From Phyto melanocephala (taxonomy: Eukaryota; Arthropoda; Insecta; Diptera; Rhinophoridae), in assembly GCA_941918925.1 (NCBI GenBank), contig OW799235.1, positions 107,649,947 through 107,713,946 on the forward strand: DNA of 64,000 nt, read 5' to 3'. Shown one piece after another: positions 38,099 to 49,778 of this stretch. Position 1 is the first letter of the stretch. Each line of letters begins with the position of its first letter. The notes under the pieces were generated by a model. The model ran no database searches. It saw nothing but the letters and a program-made list of their open reading frames with translations, and had not been told where the DNA came from. The position numbers and the translations under genes were made by a program.

Positions 38099-41000
38099 TT
38101 CGTAACAATAGACAGTATGGCTACTTTAAAATAGTTTTGATAACTGCTACTAAGTTTATTTTCTTTTCTGTTTTCAATTATATGCCTAGTTAGTTGATGT
38201 AGGCATCACTAAACTTAAAATGACACTAAGAATAATGCAGTGTTGTCAATATGCATCTACAGAAGCAATAAAATCGTTTAATAGCTAATTTTGTTTTACT
38301 AAACGTTTTTAAATAATAATTCTTACAACTGGTTTATAACACAAGCAAGTGTTTGATAGCTAATGTAAACATAAAACCTAGAATAAGTTATTTTTATGAA
38401 TTCGAACGTTAATAAATTTCTAACCTGGTATGTTTAAAAGAAGACGTGTGGCAACTCCTATTTAACAAGCAAATTGTTTAATTTTAATTTTCTTTAAAAA
38501 TAAAAATAAACATAATTTTACATTTTAAGGTTTTTTTTCCCTCAAAGATCTTGATAAAATTGTTTTTGTTTACCTCGATCACCTAACAACAGGTTTTTCA
38601 AATTAACCATGCATTAATATTAATTTAATAAAATATTAATTTTATTTCTTTGAATATAAATGAAAGGACAATATCGGTTTTACAAAACTGCGAAATAGAG
38701 CTTTTATGTAATATAATACTAAATTATTCGCCTTTTGTTATGTGCATATATTAAATTAATTTATACTTTCCTTAAGGTATTTACAGTTCTAAAAATATGC
38801 AAAAAAAAAATAATAATAAATTAGTGTTTTAGGCTTTTTTTTTTTTTTTTTTTTTGATTTCAAATAAGTTTTCATAAGGCGCATAATAATATGATCGGGA
38901 TTGCCGGGAATTTTTTTTAATGTACGTTTATGTATATAGTATATGTAAATATTTATATACATACATATATCTGTATACATTTATTTATAAATTAATGTTT
39001 TGTAAAAATCATAATTTAAATATTAAAATTCCGAAATGGAATTCTTTTGCTATAACCAATAATTCTAACACAATTAAATTTTACAATTTGCAAAAATCCC
39101 GATAATCATAACCGAAACTGTTTTGTTGGTGTGTAGTTGTTGGCATACATGTATGCTTGTGCGACTTTGACCGCGTTTGTATTAAAGTGCTAATAATTTT
39201 ATGTACTTATGCATAATTAGTAATGGTAACCCCGAGATATTTGTTTCATTAAAATTTGTCATAAACACTTTAGCACATTGTTAAGTAGGCAACATTTAAA
39301 CATTTATGCTTACCATTGTCTACAAGCATATTTCTAAATAAAAATTAAAAAAAAAATAAAAAAAAATTAATGAAAATACTTCTAACGATCTCCTTGACCA
39401 TATTAAGATCTTGCTGCTGCTTGTCAGTTCGTTTCAAACATGTTTGAAAGATCAAAATATTCGCGTTAAGGTAACAAACACATTCATATATACATACATT
39501 ATTGTTTTCTTATTAACAAATTAATTTTTGTTTCTCTTTACAATACATGTTTATGTTTTTCAATATGCTGGTCTTGTTAATACATTATTTTAAATCAATT
39601 GAGCGGCTTCATTTTTATCACTCTTTTAACGCGAAGCTAGAGAGACTTGTCGAGCAAATTCCTACACACATTACTCTGTATGTGTGTGCTATGTTAAGTT
39701 TGCAATAGAACATTTTAATACAGAAAAAAATTATTTATAGATCCGACAGAAAAGAATCTACGTTCAGTTAATGTTTTCTTGGCTTTAAAAATTGACGGGC
39801 ATCTTTAAACATTTTTTTTTTGCGGACAAATTTCTTAAACGGAAACGGATAATAAACATTTCTTTCTCTAAATGTGAGTAAATTTCAAAGAAATAATAAA
39901 AAAAAAATTACAAAATTCAATATAATTCGCAAGATCTTAAAAATGTGTGTGTGTGTGTGTGTGTGCATGTGTTCGATAAAAGTAACTAAGTTGCAAAAAA
40001 AAAAACTTTCATAAACTTATTTCAAAAAGGATATGTGAGAAAAATTCCAAAATATTTATGTCAACATGTGTATATGTTTTCCAAAATTCTATTCTACTGT
40101 GTTTTATCATTTAAAGGTTTTTTTTCTGTTAATATATTTCAATTATGTATTTTTTTTTTTTTAATTTTTATTTTGTGTAAATTTTCTTGTTCACCTTAAC
40201 CTAAACCAAAAGTAATAGTCAAAAAAAGTTTAAAAGAATCAAACTGGTTTTATATAGTCTTCCAAAAAATGTTGAATTTTTATGTTTAGAACAACATCAA
40301 GGCCTTGGTTTCTACGTAAAATCTTTAATAAACAGGATTTGTGGCTTTATTCTCTTTTTTAATTTTTTTTTTTGTATTTTGTTCTTAAACCCATCTAGCC
40401 CAGTGTTGGCACTTAATTTTTACGAAAGTAATTAAATTCAAGTACAATAGCATTTTAAATATTTACAATTTTACATTAAATAAAAGGAAAATACACTCAG
40501 ATATACACACATACATAAATACAATAACAATTGACAACAAGTTTTTAATGCAGTTGCTTAAACTATTGAGCACTAAAATGTTCACACCAATTGTTGTGGT
40601 TGTTATAAGTGTTATTTTTTTTTCTAAGTTGACTTTGAACTAAAAACTAATCATTGTTTGCAAATACTTGATGCTTATATGTTTGTAATTGCTGTAAGAT
40701 GTGGTTTAGCAGATACTGCAAGCGTTCTTTAAATGCCGCCTTGTACAGTGTTGTATGATAGAATAGCAGTGGAGTATAGGAAAGGAAATAATTAGACAAC
40801 ATTTTCTCAAAAAAAAAGTAGTTTCTTGCACTTGTCTTTAAACTGTTTTGTAGTTTTCTAAGACAATATTTATTTATTTATTTTTGGCATGAGCTAATTT
40901 TTATTTTTAATTCTTCTATACGAAGAGATTAATTTTTTTTTCTATTTGTGATAATGAAAGAATAAGCTGATAAAGTAAGCTTTATCCCGACACCAGCCGA

Positions 41001-44000
41001 GTGTAATGCATTTTCGAAACCAGCTACGGTTTCACCATCATCTATTTAACTTACACGTTTTAATGAAATAGAAAACTTTAATAAAACATCGCATTTCCAT
41101 TCATATTTACTGTCATAGAGAGTGAGAAGAAAATCTACCACAACTTTAAGTTTGAATAAAAATTAATTTAATTTATTTTCTAAGGATTTTTTTATTATTG
41201 CAAAGAAGGCTGTTTTATATAAAATCTCAACGATTTCAGGAACAACATAAAGATAATGTTTTTTTTTTTTAGTAATTTCCCAAATCTTGTTCACATCTTG
41301 TTGTGTCCTTACTAAGACTCTGTAATAGTATAACTTTGGGATTTGGCAGATTTTAATAATTCTATTCAATAAAAATAGTTTATTTTTGTTGTGACAGCTT
41401 CAAAATAAATTAATTTTATTTTATATATTTAAGGTTATAGACTTGCACCCTTTTTTGGTAAATCAACGTCATGTTCATATGTATATATACATACACACAT
41501 ACCAAACATAACATACATACATGTAAACAATTATTAAAAAAGAATATGCGGAAGACATATGACTATTTATCGCTTAAAATATTAATTAGTTTTATAGGAA
41601 TATATATAAAAAAAATTCTGCTCACGTTACATATTCATCATGTCTTCGCGTAACACATATGCTTTTAAAATACTGCCTGCCATCTTTAGGCCCAATTAGA
41701 GACAACAATTTTTGAACGTATCGCTAACAGCTGATTCTACTTGTATGCCTTATGGGCATACAATGGTGACGCAAATGTGCAAAGCAGTTTCGAAAATAGT
41801 TTGCTTACCTAGAAACGTGAGAGTTTTACAAGTAGTTGACTGTTTTTTTTTCCTTTTCTTCCTCATTTAAAAACAGGGTTGCAATTTGGTTTATTTATAC
41901 AACAAGTGCTTGCGTTAGGTGTTGTAAAGTCTTTCTTGAATATTTTGGTTAAAAGTTTTTCAAATTAAAGGTTTTAATGCAACTTAGCGTGCCAAACTCC
42001 GTTGTACATTATTTTTAACGCCCTACACTAATGTGTTATTATGCTGTACTATATTATCTTATTCCCTCACACACATTTGTGCTAAAAAGTTTAAAAATCC
42101 TAGTCCAGTTTCTAAAAGATGGAGCTTGATAATCAAAGCTCTTAAAGATTTTACAAACAATGTTAAAGCAATAATATGACAAAGTGGTATATTGGGAATG
42201 TTTTATCAAAAATATACTTTGTCTATATCTTTGGCGTTTCCGGGCTTCTTGAAAATCGATGACCTTAAAATTGACATTAAGGTTTCATTTCACATATATA
42301 CGCTGGCAGATGAACTTTGCTAACATGAAGTCTGTTATACTAAACAAAAAACAAACAAAAAAAAATTTTTTTTTCCGGCAACGCATACTGTCGAAAGAGG
42401 GTGGCAAAATACACATGTACCCGCGTGTTAGAGTTTTACGGCTCCATCCTTTTTTGGTTTCTTTATTTGGAAGCTGGCATTGGAATCGTGTTATCCTTTT
42501 ACTAAGTTCTACTTAAACTAAGTTTAAAATTATACTTTAACGTGATTAAAAAAAACTGTAAAGAGTTAACTTTGTACTTATTCAGAATTGACGCTAAAAC
42601 CGGATTTAAGATGCCTGCTGTGTATAAAACAAGTGTTGCATCAAATTTCACTATAAGTCGCTATACAAAAGAAAACTCTAGATCCCTATTTTGAAGGTCT
42701 TTTTTACACTTTTCGCGAAAGAAACAGAAAAAAGCAATATAGATATTTAAGAGGGAATGGGTTAAAATATGCAACAAAAAATGTTCCTTGTAGTAAAGAA
42801 CATAAATCGGCTGAACAAATCATGCAGCAAATACATCATTAATATATGCAGAAAGGTGACAAAAGGGGTTGAACCCTTCCTACTCCAAAAAAATACAGAA
42901 TAAGCTCAGCTGTTAGTAGTCTGTTTTGCATCTTTTTAAATTTGCCTTGTACAGTGTTATTTATCTTCTTACAAAGCTTTCCAGCAATCTAGACTTCATA
43001 ACAATGACAAACAAAATTACAACTAAACGAAATTTATGTTTATCTATTTTTTTTATTTTAAATATTAATTTATTTTTTGTTTATTATTATTATTTAGTCG
43101 CAGTCATAAAGCTTGTATTTTGAAAATATTCCTACATTTTATGTTCATAACAATCGTTTAAATTTACATAAGCTTAAAAACACAAAGATATCGGCTTAAA
43201 ATATTATAATTAATACTTTTAAATGTAAATAAATGTATTACATTTTCGGCTTAAAAGAAATAAACGAAATAAAGAAAATAAAAATGTTTTAATGGTAACA
43301 CTGTTTACAAACATTGCAGTCTTTTATGCATTTATTCATACCATAGCGCGCTTTGTTATTTACTTTTCTTTACTTATTAGCCTTTAGCGAAAACTTGACT
43401 TTTTGTGTCTTAAAGCATAAAGGAAACATTCAAAAATACAATATAACACATGTGATACATACATATACAGTCTTTACGCAAGGCTTGAAGATTTCCTTTT
43501 ATTTCTTTTCAAAGTTGTTATAGGTTCGCTTCCACACTCTGAGAGACTTTTGTTTGTCGCACTACAATAAATAGCAATTTGCATTAGTGTGAAATATTTG
43601 AGCTTTGTGCTTTAGTAGTATAAACATTAACAACTCGGTTTATTAAACACAAAATATTTTATGTGGTAAGACGTAACAAATTGAAAAAAAAAATACTTTT
43701 ATAATTAAATTAAATAAGCAAAATGGGAGAAGGTATGGTGCTATGCAGATCACGTTTTACAACAAAAAAAAAAAAAAAAAACAAAAAGAACACAACAATT
43801 TGCTTGAAATATTATGAGCAGTTGTGCGTTTATCGCACAAACCTAAAGAATTCAAAATAGTTCATGCGGACGGTAATCTTCTGATTGTTTGCGGTTCTAA
43901 TTCTGCTTCCACATTTGGCAAAATATAAAGTTTCACTTAAACGCAAAAGAAGTTGTCACATTAACCTAAATCTAATTATTTTGTAGATCATTGTAGAGAA

Positions 44001-44296
44001 AGTGTAGAATAAGTGAGCATTCTATCAAAATACTTGTTATTTGTATATAAATCATACACAAATAATTATTTTGTATTTGTTTTATTATACTCGCTCTCTC
44101 TTTCTTTATCTGGTTGCATATCCTCTTCTATATATAAGCGAATCACAATCATGTAACTTGTCATGATACTTGTTTTATCAGTTTTTTTTTGTTCATCAGT
44201 TGATTATAATGAACATACACAATGTTGTAATTTTTCCCTTTTCCTGGTTATTTTAAACTACCAAGTTTTATTGATAAAAGAAATATTAAAATATAA
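38099..44296. other. 6.2 kb of non-coding DNA
   Basis: No supported gene, transposase or MITE end. Simple sequence only: a T-run at 38836-38855, ATACATACATAT at 38960, GT run at 39942, A-run near 43766. TTGTATGCC-TTAT-GGGCATACAA at 41741-41763 is a short hairpin. A decayed older repeat could be hidden here. Confidence 0.5.
39942..39964. repeat. (GT)n microsatellite
   Basis: About eleven GT units followed by GCATGTGT. Another dinucleotide run, (CA)n, is at 56764-56782, and a TTTC run is at 29139-29158. Confidence 0.9.
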
Positions 44297-45065
44297 ACAA
44301 GTAAGAGCGCTATATTCGGCCATGCCGAATCTTATATACCCTTCACAACGTATAGTCATGCAATAACAGTAGTTTGTATCACCATTCATCCCATATGAAA
44401 TAAGTACAAACATACATATATAAAAACAACCCATTTTAAAATTATAACTTTACGTATGTATGTTAAAGGAAAAAATAAAAAAAAAAATTTTAAAAAATTT
44501 AAAAAAAAAATTTAAAAAAAAATTTTAAAAAAAATTTAAAAAAAATTTTAAATATATATAATAAATATAAAAAAAAAAAAATAAAAAAAAATAAAAAAAA
44601 ATAAAAAAAATAATAATAAAAATGTAATAAAAAATTTAATAATTAAAAAAAAAATATAAAAAAAATAAAAAATTTTTTTTTGGCTCAGCTGGGATTCGAT
44701 GCCACGTTTTCTCTAACCAGTATACACGTTTGTATGTATGTATGTTGTTGTTGTAATGTTGTTTTTGTGAATAAAAAATCGAGGTGGTCGTGGGTTTTTG
44801 CTCATATCTCAGTTGTTTATGTACCGATGTTTCTGATTTTCAATACCGTTCTACTCCCGAATATTTCTGATATTTTAATACCTCACCCGGGTCCAAGCGA
44901 TATCGGGGGGCTTCAAAAAGTTAATTTCAACATACACACGGCTTAATCGACTCCCCTATTCATAAGCTTTCAGAAAATATATACTTTATGGGGTCGGAAA
45001 TGAAAATTGTAGAAATTTCACACGGAATGACAAACCTATATACCCTTTTTCACTGTGTGAAGGGC
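44297..45065 (+). mobile_element. Helentron/DINE-1-like repeat, most complete copy
   Basis: It runs from AACAAGTAAGAGCGCTATAT with the ATTCGGC-CAT-GCCGAAT hairpin to TATACCCTTTTTCACTGTGT then GAAGG. All blocks are present: the CTTATATACCCTTCACAACG start, the A/T-only tract (44470-44680), CAGCTGGGATTCGATGCCAC, the CATATCTCAG block, and GGGGTCGGAAATGAAAATTG. It can serve as the local reference copy. Confidence 0.65.
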
Positions 45066-45104
45066 TTATTATAGGGTTTATTATAGTGTTAAACTTAAAT
45101 ACCA

Positions 45105-45640
45105 CTAGCTGACCCGGCAAACGTTGTTTTGCCATATAAATTATTTCTAGGAAATATTTTTTTAGTTCAATAAAAATAACTAACTCTAAGTACTATCTCA
45201 GTTTAAAATTTCATCAAAGTCGTCACATTACTTCGGTGTGGCATAAATTGTCCCTTGGCGTGGGTCACCCTAAATATTAAGGAGTATGAAAAATAGATGT
45301 TGACCGATTCTCAAACGTTTAATTCTGCATTGGCTGCACTATAGATTGTGTACAATTTAAAGAAAAATACTAAAAAATTATACCGATGCAAGTGCATAAA
45401 AAAAGTGGGCGGTAAAGTAGGCGTGGTAAAAAAAGTATCATATTAATCATATCAGAGTCTTAGTTATATTATGTGAAATTTTCAAGAAGATATGTCCAAA
45501 AGTCTGGCCTATCTGAGGGGGCGTAAAAAAGGCGTGGTCTACCCGATATACACACAGTATTTCATGAAAATCGGTCAAGCTATTTCGGGGGACTTAATTC
45601 AGAAACACCGAGACATGGAAATTTTATATATTAGTATACA
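45105..45640 (-). mobile_element. non-autonomous Helitron, minus orientation
   Basis: Read on the minus strand, the 3' end is GGCAAAACAACGTTTGCCGG then GTCAGCTAG|T. That gives a GGCAAA/TTTGCC hairpin ending 7 bases before CTAG, as Helitrons require. The other end has ATATATAAAATTTCC and CGGTGTTTCTGAATTAAGTC, the usual insect Helitron start region, though an exact A|TC is not clear. It lies 40 bases to the right of a DINE-like repeat. No coding capacity. Confidence 0.7.
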
Positions 45641-46867
45641 TACATATATGTATAAAAGCCTTCAAAAACTTGAAAAAGTCTAAAATAGTGACAACAAAAA
45701 AAACTTATTTGTATGAAAGTTCTTTTACGAGAATATTAGAATCTACAGATTGAGTTTAAAATTTATTTTATATTCTAAGATATTCATGACACACATGAAA
45801 ACTGACAGGCATAAATATTCGTTAATGATAAAACACTGACGAATGACGTGTTTCTCTATGAAAATATGACGGTAAAAACTCGTCGTAAAAAGAAGTCGTG
45901 ATTTAGAACATATTTTATATTGATCGTGTTTATTCTTAGTCTCTCATGTTAAACACAGTCACTTTTTCCACAAGTTTGCCACAGAAGCATTCTTTGCAGT
46001 TTCGTCTAAAAGAAAATTAGAGTATACAGTTATATTACTTGAAGTAACTTTCATGAATAGAATTAATTATGAACTATTGTGTTTTATCATTTATTCTTTT
46101 TGTTTGCACTTTGTACTGCCAAGTGTGTTACACAAATGCATTAGTTTTCATTGACAATAAAAGTGTTTGCTGGGCAATTTTAATTGCAATTTTAACAAGG
46201 AATTGACAAAAATAAAAGTAGTGTTCGAAAGTGTAATGCAAAGTTAATCGCAGACTGAGGGGCTACTTTATAATTCGGAACGAAAGAAAACATTTTCGAA
46301 GACAAACACAAACACAAATCCAGTGATGTCTGTCCCATACAGATATGTGGCGTGTATATTTGAGAGTGTAAAATAATCTTCAGAATTAAGTTTGTGTACT
46401 GATACTTAAGGCCATGTCAGATAAAATTTTTGCTTTGCGTTGCGTTACATATCCGCTTTGACATCAAAGGTGAAATGTACATATTTTTACCAAAATATGT
46501 CACATGAAACTATACTTTTAACGCAGCGCGAAGTGAAAAGTTTGGCAACTCTCATCTTTTTGCGCGCTTTAGGAATCAGTTGGAGTAATTTTCATTAAAT
46601 TTGTGTTAAGTTCGTATGTGATAATAAAATTTTATTAAACTTTTAGTAAATATAAATTAAAATAAAAAAAAAAAAGTTTCTTTTGTAAAAATTGTTAACC
46701 ACTTATAGACAAACAAACAGTGTTGCTTTACACTTTTTTGTCAAAGTTAGAAACTTCACTCAAATCAAAAATGTTTTATCTCTCATGGTCTTTGTAGTAT
46801 ATGTGTATATGTATGATATGCAATTCTTCTTCAAATTAGAATTCAATTAACATGTGGTGGTAACACC
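45641..46867. other. non-coding DNA with a weak inverted pair
   Basis: TTTGCGTTGCGTTA near 46434 and TAACGCAGCGCGAAG near 46518 are imperfectly inverted and may be the ends of a very small element of about 100 bases. No gene. Confidence 0.4.
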
Positions 46868-46932
46868 TATCACAACGGGACCCTCGGAGGACCCAAGTGA
46901 GCTATGCCTTCGGGCTGCTGCCGGATCTAACA
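46868..46932. other. short GC-rich block of unknown origin
   Basis: ATCACAACGGGACCCTCGGA followed by GGACCCAAGTGAGC and CTTCGGGCTGCTGCCGGATC stands out from the AT-rich surroundings. No start-to-stop frame. It could be a retroelement 3' end or an RNA-gene relic; I do not recognise it. Confidence 0.4.
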
Positions 46933-46941
46933 CCATAGCTA

Positions 46942-47200
46942 ATATATCTGTGGCTTGGAGCTAAAAGGGCCAATGTCACTTTTTTGCTCTTTCGAGTTAA
47001 TCATTGCATTAGATTTGTTTTCTTGCTCTATTTCATTATGGTAAAACGGCTAAAGTCATACTTAACCCAGAACTGCTTTATAAATGAAATGCTGGCCAAT
47101 GTCACTTTGAAAGCATATATAAAAGTTAAAGTTCAATTCCAATTTTCTCAAAAGTAAATATTTTAACATTGACCTTTTTAGCTCAAAGCCACAGATATAT
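46942..47200. mobile_element. MITE of the CTGTGGCTTGGAGC family, copy 2
   Basis: Same length (259 bp) and ends as the copy at 5029-5287, in the opposite internal orientation: the CACTTTTTTGCTCTTTCGAG arm is on the left here. It follows directly on a short GC-rich block at 46868-46932. Confidence 0.8.
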
Positions 47201-49102
47201 TTTTTTTTGTGTAAAGCTTGGCCGGAGTATTTGTGAAAAATTAATCAAACAAAGTTACCCTTTTCCCGCGCGAGTTTATAAAAAAAACACAAACAATGTT
47301 TTTAACACATCGATCATCTTAAGCAACAATTATGACCCAAACCTGTAAGTGATTCCGCTTTGTGTTTGTTCTAATGTTAACAATTTTTCATAAATTTTGC
47401 TTGAGTGAGATTTAGATGTTTTGACAAACTCTTTTCGTCTTGTCTGGTAACAAAAAAAAATAAAAAATATTTAAAAATGCGTCTAATGCCATTCAAAATA
47501 AATGAAAATTAAATTAATTAAAAACATCAGCTTTGTGAACCTATTGTTGGCTCTGCCTGTAACTGTAATATACAATTCATAAAACTTTATTTAATTCTGT
47601 TGTTGTTGTTGTTGTGCTGGTTAGCCAATGTTATGTTGTTCTCATTCAAACCAAAAAGGTCTTGTATAGCTATGAACACATCCGCAGCATTTGAAATTTG
47701 ATTAGAAGTAGAATGACGAACGTCTCATTATTGCTTAGTTGACCAAACGATTGTTCCTAAAAATAAAACTAACTTGAATAACAAGCCAATTATGAAATTC
47801 CTGTCACCTTAGAATCTGAGATGAACAAAAAAAGCGCTTCAATATAAATTAAACGTGTTTAGCATATATTATTTACAAGCAAACATGTACATACATATGT
47901 ATTCATATGTGTGTGTGTATGTATGTACGTACACACATTCTCACATTAATATTAGTTAATATGTTATGAATAAAAGATATATTAGAAATATTAGATATAT
48001 AATATATTACGTATTTGACTGAGTATTTGTTCGATCAGATGTCAATAATAATAATAAAAAAAAAAACTTAATTAATATTCGTTTGAAAATTAAGTTTAAA
48101 AATTTAGGAAGTTGTGGAAAAGTTCTTTTTAGTAATAATTTTTTATTAAAAACTTGGAAGCAATTTTTGTTTAAATTCCAACGCTTTTTCAAATTCTTAC
48201 TTAATATTTCATAAAGACTAAGAAGTTATTAAAATATAAAACAATGTGCTTTTTTATAATCATTTTCAAATATAAAGTTAAAATTTCAAAGTTATTAAGT
48301 TTTGTAGTAATTTTATTGCCGATATAAATATTTTAAAGTTCTACTAAGAACATATATGCTAAACACTTTAATGTTCTTTATTTGAAAATCTTTAAAATTA
48401 AAAAAAGAGAGATAAACTATTTATATATTCATAGTAATTTATATTGTAAGAAGCGAATGCGAAAATTGTAGACAAACTAGTGAATATTAAAGATGGTCTT
48501 ACCCAACTCATTTATATCCTACAACAATTTAACAATTTTATTTTTTAGTAAAGGGATGTACAGAACTACATATAAAGAAAGATATAGTGAAAAAAAAGAT
48601 AAATTGTTCTCAATGGCTATATTTTTTATAAATTATTTTGATTTGGGTTTATAGACACTAATATTCATTTAATTCAGTTATGAATGTTAAAGTAGAATTT
48701 ATAAATGATGTTTGTAAGAAAAAAAGATAAATTCATAGCCTCATTACAACTAAAATTAAAAGGTTTTTTCTATTAGCCAAAAAGTTTTTTAAACAATTTT
48801 TCCTAAAATATATTCAAAAGGTTTACATGTGTACAGAAACACAAATGGATGGACAGACAGATGGACGGATGGACAGACAGACACACCGACAATATGCTTT
48901 CATTTAACTCGTTTCAATTTTGCTAGAATATAAACTATAAAGATCTATTGGGCTGAAATGCTAGCTCAAGCTTAATTTTATCATTGTTTTCTTTATGATT
49001 TTTATGACATTTTTCTCTCAAATTATTATTATTCTTTTCTTTTTAAATTTTTCCTCAAGTATTGCCAGAGTGACTCATTCAAAATTTAAACTTGCCTTAG
49101 TA
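47201..49102. other. non-coding AT-rich DNA
   Basis: GATGGACAGACAGATGGACG near 48847-48880 is a simple GAYN-type tract resembling the CCGTCTGTCC tract of the DINE-like repeats on the opposite strand. Otherwise nothing recognised. Confidence 0.5.
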
Positions 49103-49778
49103 CACGCAAAGAAAAAACATGGTTGTGCTAACCATAATCGAAGAGCATCATACTATGATTGAATTGTATGATTATCGTTAAAACATATAATGGTTACCAG
49201 TTATCATTATTATGTTTAATTAAAGTATCATTCAATAACCATATATATGACTACAATTGAAATCGACATAACATACACATATTGATTGTACTTACCAATT
49301 TAATTGCAATTTTTATACGAAATTTTTTTCTATTTTCTCGTTTATTTTTCAATTTCTTTAATTTTTTCAAAATTCTTGTGAAGTTTGTTGACATTTCAAA
49401 CTTTTAAAATACTAAAAATTTATTCAGCAAGAAGAAGAACAGTTGAAATTAAATTATTATTAAACAAATCATAGCTTGATTATTTTGTAATCATACTGTT
49501 GTCTCACTTATTATTTAATGATTATTTTTAATTTTTAATGATTTTGAATATAATGTTATTTTTGTCAAATTAATTTTTTTAAATCATACTATTTTAACCA
49601 TTTTGAAATTTTTACGAAAAGTAAACATTAAATGATACAATTCAAAAAAATGCTTGATTATCGTGACAAAATATATGATGAAATGAAACAAAAATAACTG
49701 TTACTTGTTTTCGACAACCAAGTATTGTTTTAGAAAGAATAATATGACCGTCGTGATCATGTCGTTTTTCTTTGCGTG
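49103..49778. mobile_element. 676-bp TIR element, intact ends
   Basis: CACGCAAAGAAAAAACATGG at the left and, on the other strand, CACGCAAAGAAAAACGACAT at the right, flanked by TA on both sides (49101-49102 and 49779-49780). The interior is AT-rich with blocks such as TTATCATTATTATGTTTAAT and TTTATTCAGCAAGAAGAAGA shared with the copy at 697-1428. Non-coding. Confidence 0.75.

Noticed and set aside
38920..39105. Y/I-rich open frame
   Set aside because: Made of ATACATAC simple repeat; no support as a gene.
44670..44946. AQLGFDATF-type open frames repeated at 35949 and 44680
   Set aside because: The repeated protein is only the translated conserved part of the DINE-like repeat; the frame is not maintained in the other copies.
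48841..48893. GGACAGACAGATGGACGG tract as a possible CRISPR-like or tandem array
   Set aside because: Short simple sequence, no spacers; resembles the CCGTCTGTCC tract of DINE-like repeats.
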